Program-made: the position numbers and the translations under genes | Shown here: positions 52,973-63,971 of the stretch, one piece after another | Layout: each line of letters begins with the position of its first letter | Numbering within the stretch: the stretch's first letter is position 1 | Notes under the pieces: generated by a model | The model's database searches: none | The model's input: the letters and a program-made list of their open reading frames with translations, nothing else | What the model was told of the DNA's origin: nothing | Source: Phytopythium helicoides | Lineage: Eukaryota > Oomycota > Peronosporomycetes > Pythiales > Pythiaceae | DNA length: 64,000 nucleotides | Direction of reading: 5' to 3' | NCBI GenBank assembly: GCA_024867545.1 | Contig: JANFNE010000027.1 | Coordinates: 248,001-312,000, forward strand

Positions 52973-54258
52973 GGGGATGTCGGATGTCCGATGGACGGAG
53001 GTGGGATCTGAGTGAGAAATGCATTTGGGAGCTGCCGTGTAGTTTGGATGAGCGAAGGAGTGTAGGTGGCTGGACGACGCAGGAAGCATGAGATTGATTA
53101 GCCGTTGCTGCGCATTGCGCAGTGACATGCATTGGAGTGTAAGCGAAGCAATTGAGCCGCGTAGCACTGTCATCAATATGAAAACCTTGAGGACCATGCA
53201 AGCTTTGTGGCTCGCATGAAGCTCGATCTGTGGTGAGCTGGCTGCAATTATGTATCGCTTTCGGAACCATCGCCCCGGTGGTTCAGGACGAACTCACACT
53301 ACATCATGGAACGATAGAGGCAAGAGGATGGAGTTCATCTGACTTTGAATTCATTTCACAAGTGAAAAGGGAGTGATGTCACCAAAGTTTGAGGACTTCG
53401 ACTAGCACTCTCGGCAATGGTGAGCCATTCAAGTCCAAGTGTTCCTCTCTCAGTCGTGAATTTGCAAGATGGAGTCCAAACGCCCGCACTTTCCCGACCA
53501 GTTTCACCCTGGGCCTTCCAAGCTGCCGGATCCTTCCGACGACGACGACCATGAAGACTAGGAGCGACACTGCATGTCACTCCTCGACCTTCCAGCTCGC
53601 AGCTGCGGGGACGACCGACCTGAGAAGCTCGTCAATCCTCTTTTCCGCGGCCAGACGACTCGACATTCCTTGCGCTGTTTCACCAGTTGGAGCAAGGCAG
53701 AGTCTTCGACAGCGCCGTGTTGATTCAGTTGGAGTCCCCCACCAGAGCGCAGACTCACGGAGGATGGCGAAAGCTAACAGGTGAGACAGAGACGACGGAG
53801 CTAACAGAGACGACGACGACGAAGGAAATGACGGAGACGAAGGAGACGAAGGAGATGACGGAGATGACGGAGATGAGGGAGTCACTGAAGACTTAACCAA
53901 GCGAGTCATGGGAGGAAACAAACGTGTAGCCTTCACACGCAAACATAGCCAGTTTCCTAGCGAGCTAATGTGACCACCGCGTAAGGGAATCAACGGTTAG
54001 GAAAATGCAGAACACAAAACCTTGATGTCGTCAAGAAAACCTCGACTCGGCTGCCCTCGAGGATTTTCTTTACGGTCCCAAATCGACCGCTACACTGGGT
54101 AATGGACGTGTGAAAGAGCTGCAGTGCGAAGTTCGAGCAGGAACAATGAAATTTGAAGTTGCATTCTTTGCGCGTCTCGGTCAAATGATACCGGTTGGAT
54201 ACCGATACGCAAAAGTCAACCCAATCAATCTTCAAAAGATCTCATCGCACAAATCGCC
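52973..54258. other. Intergenic with a low-complexity GA/ACG-rich tract
   Basis: About 1.3 kb between catalase and the first ankyrin-like gene. A degenerate repeat of acggag/gaaatgacg units lies at about 53787-53885. The overlapping short ORFs on both strands show no domain. CTCATCGCACAAAT just before the ATG at 54259 may be an initiator. Confidence 0.4.
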
Positions 54259-55029
54259 ATGGACTCGCTGCTGACGAGCGTCCGCGTGGTCGTCTCGAGC
54301 TACGAGCCGCTGGGCAACTGCCCCGACGTCTGCAACATCATTAACGAGTTCTCCGACGCGATTGATTGTCCGTCTTTCTGGAAAGCGGTGTCGAATGGCG
54401 AGTGCGATCGACTGCTCCGAGCGAAATTGTTGCGCGCGAAATGGAGCGAGCGCTCCTTGATCCACGCACGCGGCGCAATGAGTCGCGCCGCTCAAAACGG
54501 AAACCAAGGCGTCGTCATGCTGATGCAAGAGAAGCTCCCATCTAACGATCAAGAAACATTTTTCGTGCTCACCATGGCGATTCAGGCGGGCAATGCACAG
54601 CTTTCTGAGTGGCTGTTCAATGCTGCCAGCATGAGTGAAGCAGTCAAGAGAAACAGATATTATGAGGCCGCGATATTTGATGCGGTTAGCTCGAGCTCGG
54701 TGGAAATGCTCGAGTGGGTCGATAAGCACATTGGCTGGACGCAGCACACAGGCAAAACGAGAATGGATGCGCTATCCGCCGTTGCTGCCGAGCGCGGATC
54801 ACTGCAAGTACTTCAGTGGCTCAGAGACCACAACTACGGCGAGGCGACAAATATCGCGTTGGAGAGAGCTGCCGCAAGAGGTCATCTGGACGTTGTCAAG
54901 TGGATTTTGGCGCACTCGCCTGAAAGCAACTCGTGGAGGGGACGAGCGCAAGCTGACCGACTTATCGAGTATTTCGATGGTTTGTGGAACGAGGAAACCC
55001 CAAGTGAACCAAGAGCTTCTCCGTACTAG
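54259..55029 (+). CDS. Ankyrin-like repeat protein (256 aa)
   Basis: Intact ORF starting MDSLLTSVRVVVSSYEPLG, the same N-terminal block as the genes at 55576 and 59425 (LTSVRxVxxxxxPLxxCPxxCxII). It has ankyrin-like helical repeats: RAAQNGNQGVVMLM, SSVEMLEWVDKHIGW, AAERGSLQVLQWLRDHNYG and AAARGHLDVVKWILAHS. It ends soon after, so it has fewer repeats than the 449-aa relative. There is no signal peptide or membrane segment. Such repeats bind proteins; no partner can be named. Confidence 0.75.
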   Translation: MDSLLTSVRVVVSSYEPLGNCPDVCNIINEFSDAIDCPSFWKAVSNGECDRLLRAKLLRAKWSERSLIHARGAMSRAAQNGNQGVVMLMQEKLPSNDQETFFVLTMAIQAGNAQLSEWLFNAASMSEAVKRNRYYEAAIFDAVSSSSVEMLEWVDKHIGWTQHTGKTRMDALSAVAAERGSLQVLQWLRDHNYGEATNIALERAAARGHLDVVKWILAHSPESNSWRGRAQADRLIEYFDGLWNEETPSEPRASPY

Positions 55030-55575
55030 GGTGAACAGTTCAATTGAGGTTGAGATGCGGGGTGCGATGGATGAGGCTGGAGTGAGCTGCATTGTTCGTA
55101 AGAGTGTCGTTTTGGAGTTTATGAGACCTCGTCCTCCAAATATCAGGACCAGAACAACGCATATATTGCTTTCGTTTGTGTAAACCTTCACATGTGTGCG
55201 AGCTCATGACTGTATTGCCCCCCGTTCATCCATGCTGCTTGGACAAAGTTTGTTCTCCACAGCAAAAACGATGCGGCTACACACCCCAACACTTGTGGTC
55301 GATCCACGCCAGATACAGCGTCCACGAACTGATGCATATGGCTTACGGACATCGAACTAGTCGCTCACTCCCGTGCCTTTCGGCACTCCTTCACAGAGCG
55401 TGAACTTTCGCTCAACTCCTTCAACCTCTGCTCTGTTGCTTTCGCTGTGAAGTTCACACACGTCACACATTTCACCGGTTCTGTTTGCACATCGTTCATG
55501 CGTGTCATTCGTGCGTGTCACAAGCATTTTGCCGATGGCACAATCCGTCATTCTTCAATCCCCTCGCTCCCGACG
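55030..55575. other. Intergenic between ankyrin-like genes
   Basis: No gene recognised. Immediately before the next ATG, ccgtcattcttcaatc (55545-55560) matches the oomycete initiator pattern TCATTYYNCAWT closely. Confidence 0.45.
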
Positions 55576-56503
55576 ATGGAGTTGCTGCTGACGAGCGTGC
55601 GAGTCGTCGTTTCGAACCACCAGCCGCTCGCCGCCTGCCCCGAGATCTGCGCCATCATCAACGAGTATGCCGACGCTACCGAGTGTATTTCGTTCTGGGA
55701 GGCGGCTTCGAACAGCAACTGCCACTTGCTGCGCGCCAGACTTGTTGCAGGGCCAATGGACCGAGCACTCGTTGGCCTACGCACAGGCTGCGATGGCCCA
55801 AGGTGCTCAAAATGGACACCAAGATGTTGTGATGTTGATGCACGAACTGCTTCCACCATTGACTGACACAGAGACGCTTTACCTCCTGAAAAACGCTATC
55901 GAGTCCGAAAACGTGGAGCTTATGGATTGAGTGTATGACGTTGGCAATGTGAAGAGCATGAGTGAAGAGACCAAGAAAGGAGTGAATTTCGGCAGTGTAG
56001 TCGTGGACGTCGTGCGTGCGGGCTCGATTGAAGTGCTGAAGTGGATCGACGAGCACATCGACTGGGCTTCGCAAATGAGCAAGGACTCAATGGACTGGCT
56101 GATGATTTGGTCTGCCACATTCGGGTATCTGAATATCCTCGAATGGCTTGGGAGCCATAACTACGGCAAGCCGACGAGACCAGCGATGGACAAGGCAGCT
56201 GAAAAGGGCTATCTTGAACTCGTCAAATGGTTCCACACTCACTCAGCTGTCGGCTGCACGCCACAGGCTATGACCCTAGCGGCGCGCAATGGGCATCTCG
56301 ACGTCGTAAAGTGGCTAAACGATAACCGAGATGAGGGATGCTCTAAAGATGCCGCACACTTGGCTGCGACGAATGGGCAGCTGGAGGTCGTCAAATGGTT
56401 TTATCGTAATCGTAATGAGATCTGCGACAGCTACACGATTCGTCGAGTTCAAGAGTTAGGCTATCATGAAGTGGCGGAATGGCTGCGTGAGAGTAAGTGC
56501 TAG
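55576..56503 (+). pseudogene. Ankyrin-like repeat gene with frameshift and nonsense codon
   Basis: Starts MELLLTSVRVVVSNHQPLAA. The frame is lost at ggg (55750-55752), where dropping one g restores LLRARLVAGQWTEHSLAYAQ, collinear with the 54259 protein. Downstream a TGA at 55928-55930 replaces the expected Trp (ELMD, stop, VYDVGNV). After that the frame is open to 56503 with repeats LVKWFHTHSAVGCTPQAM, AARNGHLDVVKWLNDNRDEG and LEVVKWFYRNRNEIC. With two independent lesions it is probably a pseudogene, although its initiator-like promoter is intact. Confidence 0.7.
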
Positions 56504-56672
56504 CCACAAACACACGCACATGTTAAAGAGACGACACATGTAAGCTGGAAGTAAAAGCCTACAAGATTTCGTGTTTCTTTCCTGACTGCAGTTCAATGAA
56601 CACGACAAAAAAAAAATCAAAGTAAATATGCTAGAAACGAATTGGAGTATGCACGCTCATGATAGTTGTCAA

Positions 56673-58849
56673 TTAGGTGGATGTAGCATGCTTAGAGATA
56701 GCAATAACTCCATGACTAATCGCAATGTTGTGCCACGACGGCACAGATGACTCTGTCGGAGGACTCGAAAAAATCGACAGCTCCGCAACTTTTTCAGGTC
56801 GCCAGCGGCTAACAAGTCCGCATACGCTTGCCACTCCACTTGGTACGCAGTATCCCCACTGATAGACATTTCCAGATGTTGTCACTGCTGCCGAGGAATT
56901 TCCCTGGGCGGTGATCAGGTAGGCATGAGTTTGCTTTGAGCTGTTGAAGTCCAGTCTTGTGAGAAGGTAAATGCAACCGTCCACGAGGCTGTTGCTTTGT
57001 CCTTCATTAATTCGTCCTAGCCCGAGCTGCCCTTGCCAATGGCATCCACAGACAAAAATATCGCCTTCTTGAGTCAATGTAAGTGAGTGATCGTCTCCGC
57101 AAGCAACGTCAATCACAGAGAGCTCTTGAGGGGAAGTCTCGTTGTCCGAACGAACTTGGCACGGAATTTGAGTCGGAGTAGCAACTTGACGATCCAGTAA
57201 ATCCTTGTGATTGCCCAGGCCAAGCTGTCCCATTTCGTTGCTGCCCCATCCATACACTGTGCCAGCAGAACTTACAACAACTACATGCGTTTGTCCGCAT
57301 GAGATACGTCTCACTCTCTCGTTAGGAAAAGTAAACTCGAGGGAAATCTTGGTCAAAAATGCATTGCTTTGGATTTCAGCGCCGGGAGGAGGAGCCGATG
57401 GTGCCATCGTGCTCGTGCTGGATGCAGGATTAGAAACAGAGACAGACCTCTGCCATGAAAACAGCTCACCAGCTGAAGTCTGGGCAAATACAAGCGAGTC
57501 GCTGACGGCCAAGTGAGTAGCAGCTGAGAGATCTACGATCGTTTTTGCCCGTCCTAGCAGTTTACTGCCTCCTAGCACACCTAGGCAGTCACCCTCAGCA
57601 TTCATCTCGACTTCATGAAACTGTTCTGGTTGAATGTCTCCGTCGTCGACAGCACTATCTGATACCAGCGAGTGCATAGCTCGGCTCGTCTCTTGGTCAG
57701 CAAATACCCGAAGTGGCTCTGGTGATTTCCACAGATGCAGCTTGCGGCCTGTTGAGACCGCAAACTTGCCACTTCTCCCGGCTGCAGCAGCCACATTTCG
57801 AAGCCCGAGACTAGAATTCGATCGGAAGAACGTGTCAGTCAAAGCCGAAGTTTTCAACCGTCTCAACAGGGGAAGAAAGGTTCAACTTACTCTTCTAGTC
57901 TGGCCAGCAAAAGTGACGGGTTGATCGCCTCTGTCGGAATAGTCGATTTTAATGGCCGCACTGGAAAGCGAGCACCAGACTCTGTCGCATTGTATCGATC
58001 AAGCGCATCATGGAACTCGCGTTGCGCTATGTCCGCAAAATACGAGCAACCAATCGCGAGTGCGCCATCATCCGGGGTAAGCAGCAGACAGTAAAGCGAT
58101 GAACATCCACGCAGGTTGGCTTGACGGACACTGCAGTCTCGACACCAAGTTAGTAAGAAGCAGTGCTTCCTATCGTGCAACCAAGAGACAATTCACCTTT
58201 CTCGGACCACCGATACCTTGAGTTTGCGCTCAGCGCCGTCAAACATACACACGACAATGTCATAGCAAGCTGATCTGCGGTGCCGAAGATCTCTAATCAG
58301 GACTTCAGTTGGTGTTGGCTGCGCTGTAGTGGTCGCGGTAAGACCAGTCGCTGCATGTTTCGAAGACGCCGTTCGTTGTGTGTGCTTCCCCGGTGACGGG
58401 GAAGTTGCATCCACAATAGGACCGGACGTGAGATGGTCAGCCCCAGATATTCCTCGGCTCTTGTAGTAGCTGGCGAACTGCTGCATCTGTCCACGGCGCT
58501 TGATGCTCACCACGACGTGGGTGAATGGCACATTTACCGTCTCCTCAGAGCATCCTTGATCAGTGTTGCTTTCTCGGCCGGCCGACAGTTTTGCAGCGAA
58601 TAGCATGTGTGGCAGGTACATCTTCCTCCACATGACGCGGATGAACTCATGCTCGTCGAGCACAACGCGGCGGCGCCGAAGATCTTCGATCAGCTCGAGC
58701 ACGTCATTTCTCACATCTCCAGCCGCGAATGGCAGCAGCGAGTGCTGCAGCTCTGGAGCACCTACCCCTCCCCGCTTCGAGAGCTCGTGGAAGAGCTCGC
58801 GAAGCTGCACCTGGGCCGTCGCGTAGCACTCGCTCTGTGTCGGGTCCAT
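56673..58849 (-). CDS. RCC1-like repeat protein (676 aa), three exons
   Basis: Spliced minus-strand CDS: 58849-58197, 58130-57891 and 57810-56673 (2,031 nt, open). Introns are 66 and 80 bp (GTGAAT, GTAAGT donors; the first has a CTAAC branch site). The start is the ATG MDPTQSECYATAQ. The N-terminal ~220 residues are helical and charged (FHELSKRGG, ELIEDLRRRRVVLDEHEF) without a recognised family. The middle (LYCLLLTPDDGALAIGCSYF) looks like a beta-rich segment. The C-terminal ~300 residues carry RCC1-type blades (GQTHVVVVSSAGTVYGWGSN, EMGQLGLGNHKD, GDDHSLTLTQEGDIFVCG, WQGQLGLG). RCC1 propellers serve as exchange factors or scaffolds; the specific role is unknown. Confidence 0.8.
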
Positions 58850-59424
58850 TTTGATCAAGCTCACAGCGACTTTTCACGTCTGAAGCGCAGCTTGAATCCC
58901 GCGATGTGAACTCTTCGCTCGGGGCGATCTTTGCACGTCCAAAGCGGCTGAGAGTGCAATTTCGCAGGATGAAGTTCACGGATTTGCTGCTCGTCGGTCT
59001 GATCTCCTAGTTGCCAGATTAACACCAAGCCGCTCACCATCCCTCTGTCCGATTGAGAAAACACTTGAACTAGCACAGACATCATCAAGCCGCCTTCAGC
59101 ATCAGCAGCCGACGAGAAAATCTACAAAATCTGCTTTCCTCATTCTGAAACTTTCCTCATTCTGAAACTCGACCTGCCATCTCGGCCGCAAACCTCCTCG
59201 TTCTCTAGTCGCAGAGCCTCCCGCTACGCTGCCACTCGCAATCCGCCCGCGTGCAACGTACTGCCAATCATCCAGCGTAAAATCGCTCGTGAAAATTCGT
59301 CGGTGCGCATCCACCTTGAAGTTCCGCCACTCCCAACATGGGTACAGCGCCCCGCCGCCGCAAGATCCGCCGCCTCATTCCTCAAGTCGCGCCGCAGCCC
59401 GCAGAGCTCGATCCTCCTCGCCCC
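58850..59424. other. Divergent intergenic region
   Basis: Shared 5' region of the RCC1-like gene (minus) and the ankyrin-like gene (plus). A 13-bp direct repeat, tttcctcattctgaaac, occurs twice in tandem at about 59132-59167. An in-frame ATG at 59338 could extend the ankyrin-like protein by 29 residues. Confidence 0.4.
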
Positions 59425-60774
59425 ATGGAGCTGCTGACGTCGGTGCGGCTCGTGCTCGCCACGCACGAGCGCCTGGCCGCCTGCCCCGAGCTCTGCGCGA
59501 TCGTCGACGCGTTCGCGGACGCCTCAGCCCTCGTGGGGCTCACGCGCGCCGCTGCCGAGGGCTGGACGCACCTGCTGGCGCGTGGCATGGCGAGCGCCGA
59601 GTGGGTGAAGCAGCAACGGCCGCAGGCACAGGATGCGCTCAAGGCGGCGGCCAGAGCGGGCAACGCGCGCGTGGCGCGGCTGCTGATGGACAAGTTGGAC
59701 GCACGTGTGACGCTCGAGGTGGTCGTCAAGGCGGTGCAGTCGGGCGACGTGGAGCTCGCGGACGAGTTGCAGGCGCGCAGAGAGGATCCGCAGCTGCCAG
59801 TGCAGGCGCTCGACGTGGCCGTGTACTCTGGCGCGGTCGAGATGCTCGAGTGGGTCGACGCACGCGTGGATGATGCGGCGCAGAGAGGAGATCGGGACCG
59901 GTGGCGGTTCCTCGCCGACTTTGCGGCCGCCAGGGGGGATCTACAGGTGCTGCAATGGCTCCGAGCGCGCAAGGAGGCGGAGCTGACGACCGCCGCGATG
60001 GACAAGGCCGCAGAGTTCGGCAAGATCGACACGCTCAAGTGGCTGCACGAGCACTCGACTGCTGGATGCACCGCCCACGCCATGACGTGGGCAGCACGCA
60101 ATGGACATCTCGACGTCGTCAGGTGGCTGCACGACAACCGGAGCGAGGGGTGCTCGCCAGACGCCATGAACTGGGCTGCCAGCAACGGACACCTCGACGT
60201 CGTCAAGTGGCTGCACGAAAACCGATCCGAGGGCTGCACGTTCGACGCGATCGACCTCGCGGCGATGCACGGACACCTGGACGTGATCAAGTGGCTGCAC
60301 GACCACAGAACGGAGGGCTGCAGGACGCGAGCCATGGACGCTGCAGCGGCGTACGGACACCTGGACGTCGTCCGCTGGCTCCACGAGAACCGCTCCGAGG
60401 GCTGCACAACCGACGCGATGGACGGCGCCGCGTCCAAAGGCGACCTGGAGATCGTCAAGTGGCTCCACCAGCACCGCCGAGAGGGCTGTACGAGGCGAGC
60501 AATGGACATGGCAGCCGTCAATGGTCACCTCGATGTCGTGCTGTGGCTGCATGAGCACCGCACCGAGGGATGCTCGCCCGCTGCGTTGGACGGCGTTCTG
60601 CTCCGCGGACACTTGGAATTGGCCAGCTGGCTGCACCAGAACCGCACCGAGGGATGCTCCGAGATGGTAGTCGAGCGTCTCGCTCAACGAGGACCTGCAG
60701 CAACTCGACAGTGGCTCCTTGGCGCCGGGCTCGTCCCCGACAGACTCCTGCTCGCAGCCCATCGACAGCAGTAG
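59425..60774 (+). CDS. Ankyrin-like repeat protein with 28-residue WLHxNRxEGC units (449 aa)
   Basis: Intact ORF. The start MELLTSVRLVLATHERLAAC is chosen by alignment with the two related genes; the ORF also allows a start at 59338. Diverged repeats come first (AARAGNARVARLLMDKLD, GAVEMLEWVDARVDDA, AARGDLQVLQWLRARKE). About eight regular 28-residue units follow, of the form AMxxAAxxGHLDVVKWLHxN-RxEGCxxx, each with an invariant Gly-Cys near its end. No other domain is seen. GC content is higher than in the two neighbouring relatives. It is the best preserved member of the local trio. Confidence 0.82.
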   Translation: MELLTSVRLVLATHERLAACPELCAIVDAFADASALVGLTRAAAEGWTHLLARGMASAEWVKQQRPQAQDALKAAARAGNARVARLLMDKLDARVTLEVVVKAVQSGDVELADELQARREDPQLPVQALDVAVYSGAVEMLEWVDARVDDAAQRGDRDRWRFLADFAAARGDLQVLQWLRARKEAELTTAAMDKAAEFGKIDTLKWLHEHSTAGCTAHAMTWAARNGHLDVVRWLHDNRSEGCSPDAMNWAASNGHLDVVKWLHENRSEGCTFDAIDLAAMHGHLDVIKWLHDHRTEGCRTRAMDAAAAYGHLDVVRWLHENRSEGCTTDAMDGAASKGDLEIVKWLHQHRREGCTRRAMDMAAVNGHLDVVLWLHEHRTEGCSPAALDGVLLRGHLELASWLHQNRTEGCSEMVVERLAQRGPAATRQWLLGAGLVPDRLLLAAHRQQ

Positions 60775-61398
60775 CTATAATATCTAATATGTTTGCGCGC
60801 TATTCACTTCTCGGTGGGCATCTCAACAACGTCATGTCGGACTCATCTGGGCGGCGGAACATGAACAGTGGGACCCCGCATCTCCGTGTTGAGTCCGAGC
60901 GCTTCCCGCACGCCAGCTTCAACTCCCGATCTTGACAAGCGCACCGTGGATGAATTTTACCTGTGCGCTTTTTCATTTTCCCCATGTTGATAGCATGGAA
61001 GAAATGGTGGGGGCGATTTCACCACCAGAACCCTTCGAGCCTGTTAGCTGGTGAGTCACGCGGCACCAATAGGTTCATGCGGCTGATTCGGGGCAGAACA
61101 AGTGTCCATTGCGCCATGGATCGCGGCCTGCCACCGTTTCCACGGATCTTGAGTCCCCTCTCAAGCTCAGTCAAAGTCTCCAAAGGATTCAGTCAAGCTC
61201 GTCGTCTTTCAGATCTGGATCACATCTTTTTCCTACGATGGACAGTTTTGCCTGTGAGCGACAAGCCGATGGCTCCATTAGCCAGCGACCGAACTTTCCT
61301 GCTCGGCGCCTCCAGCCAACCCTTCCATCTCTCTAGCAATGGATCGGCTAGCTAGCCGCGAGCTCCTGCACACTTTAGCTTTTTCATAGACTGTCGCC
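60775..61398. other. Intergenic
   Basis: About 620 bp between the ankyrin-like gene and the KRE6/SKN1-like gene; only short ORFs without domains. No clear promoter motif. Confidence 0.4.
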
Positions 61399-63586
61399 AT
61401 GCTAGCGACTACAACGCTCGCGCTGGTATTGACAGCAACTACAGTGCATGCTGCCAATCTCATCGAGTCACGGTCAGGACTACGCCCTTGGGTAGACGTC
61501 GACACCCCAAAGGAAGTATACACCATCACGTCGTCCCGAGGCGACACATGGGATCTCGTCATGAGCGACGAGTTCAACGTGCCTAACAGGAGCTTCGCAG
61601 CCGGAGACGACCATCTATGGACGGCAATCGAGATGCCCGACGGCGTGAACGCAGCACTAGAGTACTATTCGGTCAACATGACGTCGACGGTGACCGAGTC
61701 GGACGGCCGCGGCGTCTTTCAGATCGAAGTGCGAGAAGAGAGCGATGGCATCAACTACACGGCTTACAACACTTGGGCTCACCCACCAAAATACGAGAAC
61801 CACAGCATGTTCTACCGCGCGGGTATGGTGCAGTCCTGGAACAAGTTCTGCTTCCAGGGAGGGCGGATGGAGGTCTCAGCCAAGCTGCCAGGTGCGATCT
61901 CGCCCGCAAGCAATAACCCAGACCTCGGCGATGAGCTGAACCGCGTCAAGCACAAAGAGTACTACCCGACGTGGCCCGGAATCTGGCTGCTCGGCAATCT
62001 CGCGCGTTCGCTTTTCACGGGGTCAACGAGCCGCATGTGGCCGTGGTCGTACAACGAATGCAGCGAGACGTATCGCAAGCACCAACGCATTAGCGCCTGC
62101 GATGGAAATCCCGGGCATGGCTTGAATCCGCATCAAGGCCGTGGAGCCCCGGAGATCGACTTGCTGGAGGGTGCCGGCGCCGAAATCTCAACTTCGATAC
62201 AACTGGCCCCAGGCATGCCAAGCAAGTACCGCTTGTTCCCCGTCAAGGGGAGATGATTATTACTTCTGCATGTATGGTGGGCTGTGTGAGACTGTTGGAG
62301 CCAACTACCCCGGTGTTCCCTCCGCCATATACGCCAAGCGCGGATACAAGAGCTGGTACCAGGGACTTCGTTATGCTCCAAATACTTTGTGTCGTCCAGA
62401 GAGCGATCAAATACAGTCAGTTACAGCAGTGAAGCAGATTGTCAAGGCTGGCATCACAGACAACAGTTGTGCTGGAGTCAACTCGTGTCCAGCTTCGCGA
62501 GATGGCTATGGAAGTCTGGATACGATTGACGGAGCGAACGAGACCAAGTATTGGGGGATCAACGACGTTGGAGGCTGCATGCCAGTCATCAACGGCTACA
62601 TGGGGGCGTACTTGTGCGACGCTGACAGCCAAGACAAAGCGTGCTCGAATCCTCGCAAGAACAATCAGACGAGGAGCAAGACGATGCCCGAATTCAGCTA
62701 TCAAATGGACGCCATCTCAGCCAACTGGGGAATTCCGCTGCGCGCATACTCTGGCTACCTCAAGTACCAACTCGAGTGGGTCATGGGTAGCTCAGGCTAC
62801 GTCCGCTGGATGATTGAAGACATTGTTGTGTTTGAGATTCCAGCAGAGACGATCGAAAATCCTCCACAAGATGACAGCAACTCGAATCCGAAGAAGATCA
62901 TGATCGAGGAACCAATGTACATCATTTTCAATATCGCAGTCTCTACGAGCTGGGGCACAACACCGCCGAACCCCGGCACAAAATGCCGCGGAGATGGCTC
63001 GGACTCCAAGAGCAACAATATCTGCGACGGCTTCCCGATGTTCATGACAATCGACTACATCCGCATCTATCAGGACGTGTCTGCCAGCTCCACCATGGCG
63101 ATCGGATGCGATCCGTCGACGCATCCAACGGCGCAGTTCATCGAGGACCACATCGACGAGTACTCAGATGCCAACAACCCGTGGATGGAGGTCAGCGGTG
63201 GAGCTAACTGCCACAAAAACGAAGACTGCTCTGTCGGTGTATCTCTCGTTGTGACCGGCCAGTGTGTCGCCAACAAGTGTCAATGCCTGTCCGGAGGCGC
63301 ATGGGGAGGCCCTCGCTGCACGTTACCCATCACAACCAGCAGCTACGCTGGCACTGCGGTCAAGTCGAGCGTCAAGGGCTTCGGTCCTCCGCTCGCACTC
63401 TCCATCACCACTGCTGCACTCGGTCTCATCGCGTTGATCTTCTCGACGACCAACATCATCGTGCAGGTTCAGCGAGCGAAGGAGACGGTCAAGACGCACG
63501 AGAAAGCGCGCAAGAAGGAGCAAGAAGAGCTCACGCTCGTCGACGAGTGGGAGGCGAGTCCCCAAGGCGCCATTAGGAGCATATGA
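61399..63586 (+). CDS. KRE6/SKN1-like beta-glucan synthesis protein (GH16-like), one frameshift
   Basis: About 728 aa if read through. Signal peptide at 1-18 (MLATTTLALVLTATTVHA). A GH16-like fold follows: DLVMSDEFN, YYPTWPGIWLLGNLAR, MWPWSYNEC, NPHQGRGAPEIDLLEGAG (E252 and E257 in the ExDxxE position), GYKSWYQGLRYAPNTLC, IMIEEPMYIIFNIAVS and MTIDYIRIYQD. Near the C-terminus are a Cys-rich EGF-like segment (CHKNEDCSV..., CQCLSGGAWGGPRC) and one membrane span (LALSITTAALGLIALIFSTT) before a charged cytosolic tail. Yeast relatives act in beta-1,6-glucan formation in the secretory pathway; in oomycetes the wall is mainly beta-glucan. An extra g in gggg (62247-62250) breaks the frame after FPVK, which then resumes as DDYYFCMYGG. 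Probably a sequencing error. Confidence 0.85.
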
Positions 63587-63650
63587 AAAGCAGAATAGCA
63601 CGAGTAACGTCAGCCCTTAGATTGTACCATGTGCCGTAGCAACAGCGAAT

Positions 63651-63971
63651 TCACCATTGTCGTTCGTCTTCGACCTCGCTCTCGCTCTCGTCGTAGTCCT
63701 CATCCTCATTCCCCTCTTCTTCTCGCTTCGCAGCCGCAACCTCGCGCTCCAGCTCCCTCATCAGCTCCTCCTCGGGGTCAACAGGCTGCCCTCCAGCCGC
63801 TTCCTGTCGCCTCTCTGGAGCCTCAAGCGCATCCTTTTCGCTCCTCTCGCCGGCTCCAGCAGCTCCAGCAGCCTCCTGAGGCTTCTGGGCGTCGGTCGCG
63901 TCCGCCCGAGCGCGCTTGGCCACGTCCTGCGCCGCCATCTCCACCGGCCGCTTCACCCCGCCTGTCTCCAT
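63651..63971 (-). CDS. Small acidic protein with basic NLS-like segment (106 aa)
   Basis: ATG at 63971 (METGGVKRPVEMAAQDVAKR), stop at 63651. The N-terminal KRPVEMAAQDVAKRARAD could be a bipartite nuclear signal. An Ala/Glu-rich helix (EEELMRELEREVAAAKREEE) and a very acidic C-terminus (DEDYDESESEVEDERQW) follow. I recognise no family; it could be a nuclear chaperone-like or splicing-associated small protein, which is a guess from composition. It is convergent with the KRE6-like gene, 64 bp apart. Confidence 0.5.
   Translation of the reverse strand: METGGVKRPVEMAAQDVAKRARADATDAQKPQEAAGAAGAGERSEKDALEAPERRQEAAGGQPVDPEEELMRELEREVAAAKREEEGNEDEDYDESESEVEDERQW

Noticed and set aside
53389..53993. 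Overlapping ORFs around the GA/ACG-rich tract
   Set aside because: Low-complexity translations in several frames without conservation or domain.
59382..60521. 379-codon minus ORF over the ankyrin-like gene
   Set aside because: Ser/Cys-rich shadow created by the 28-codon repeat period of the real gene.
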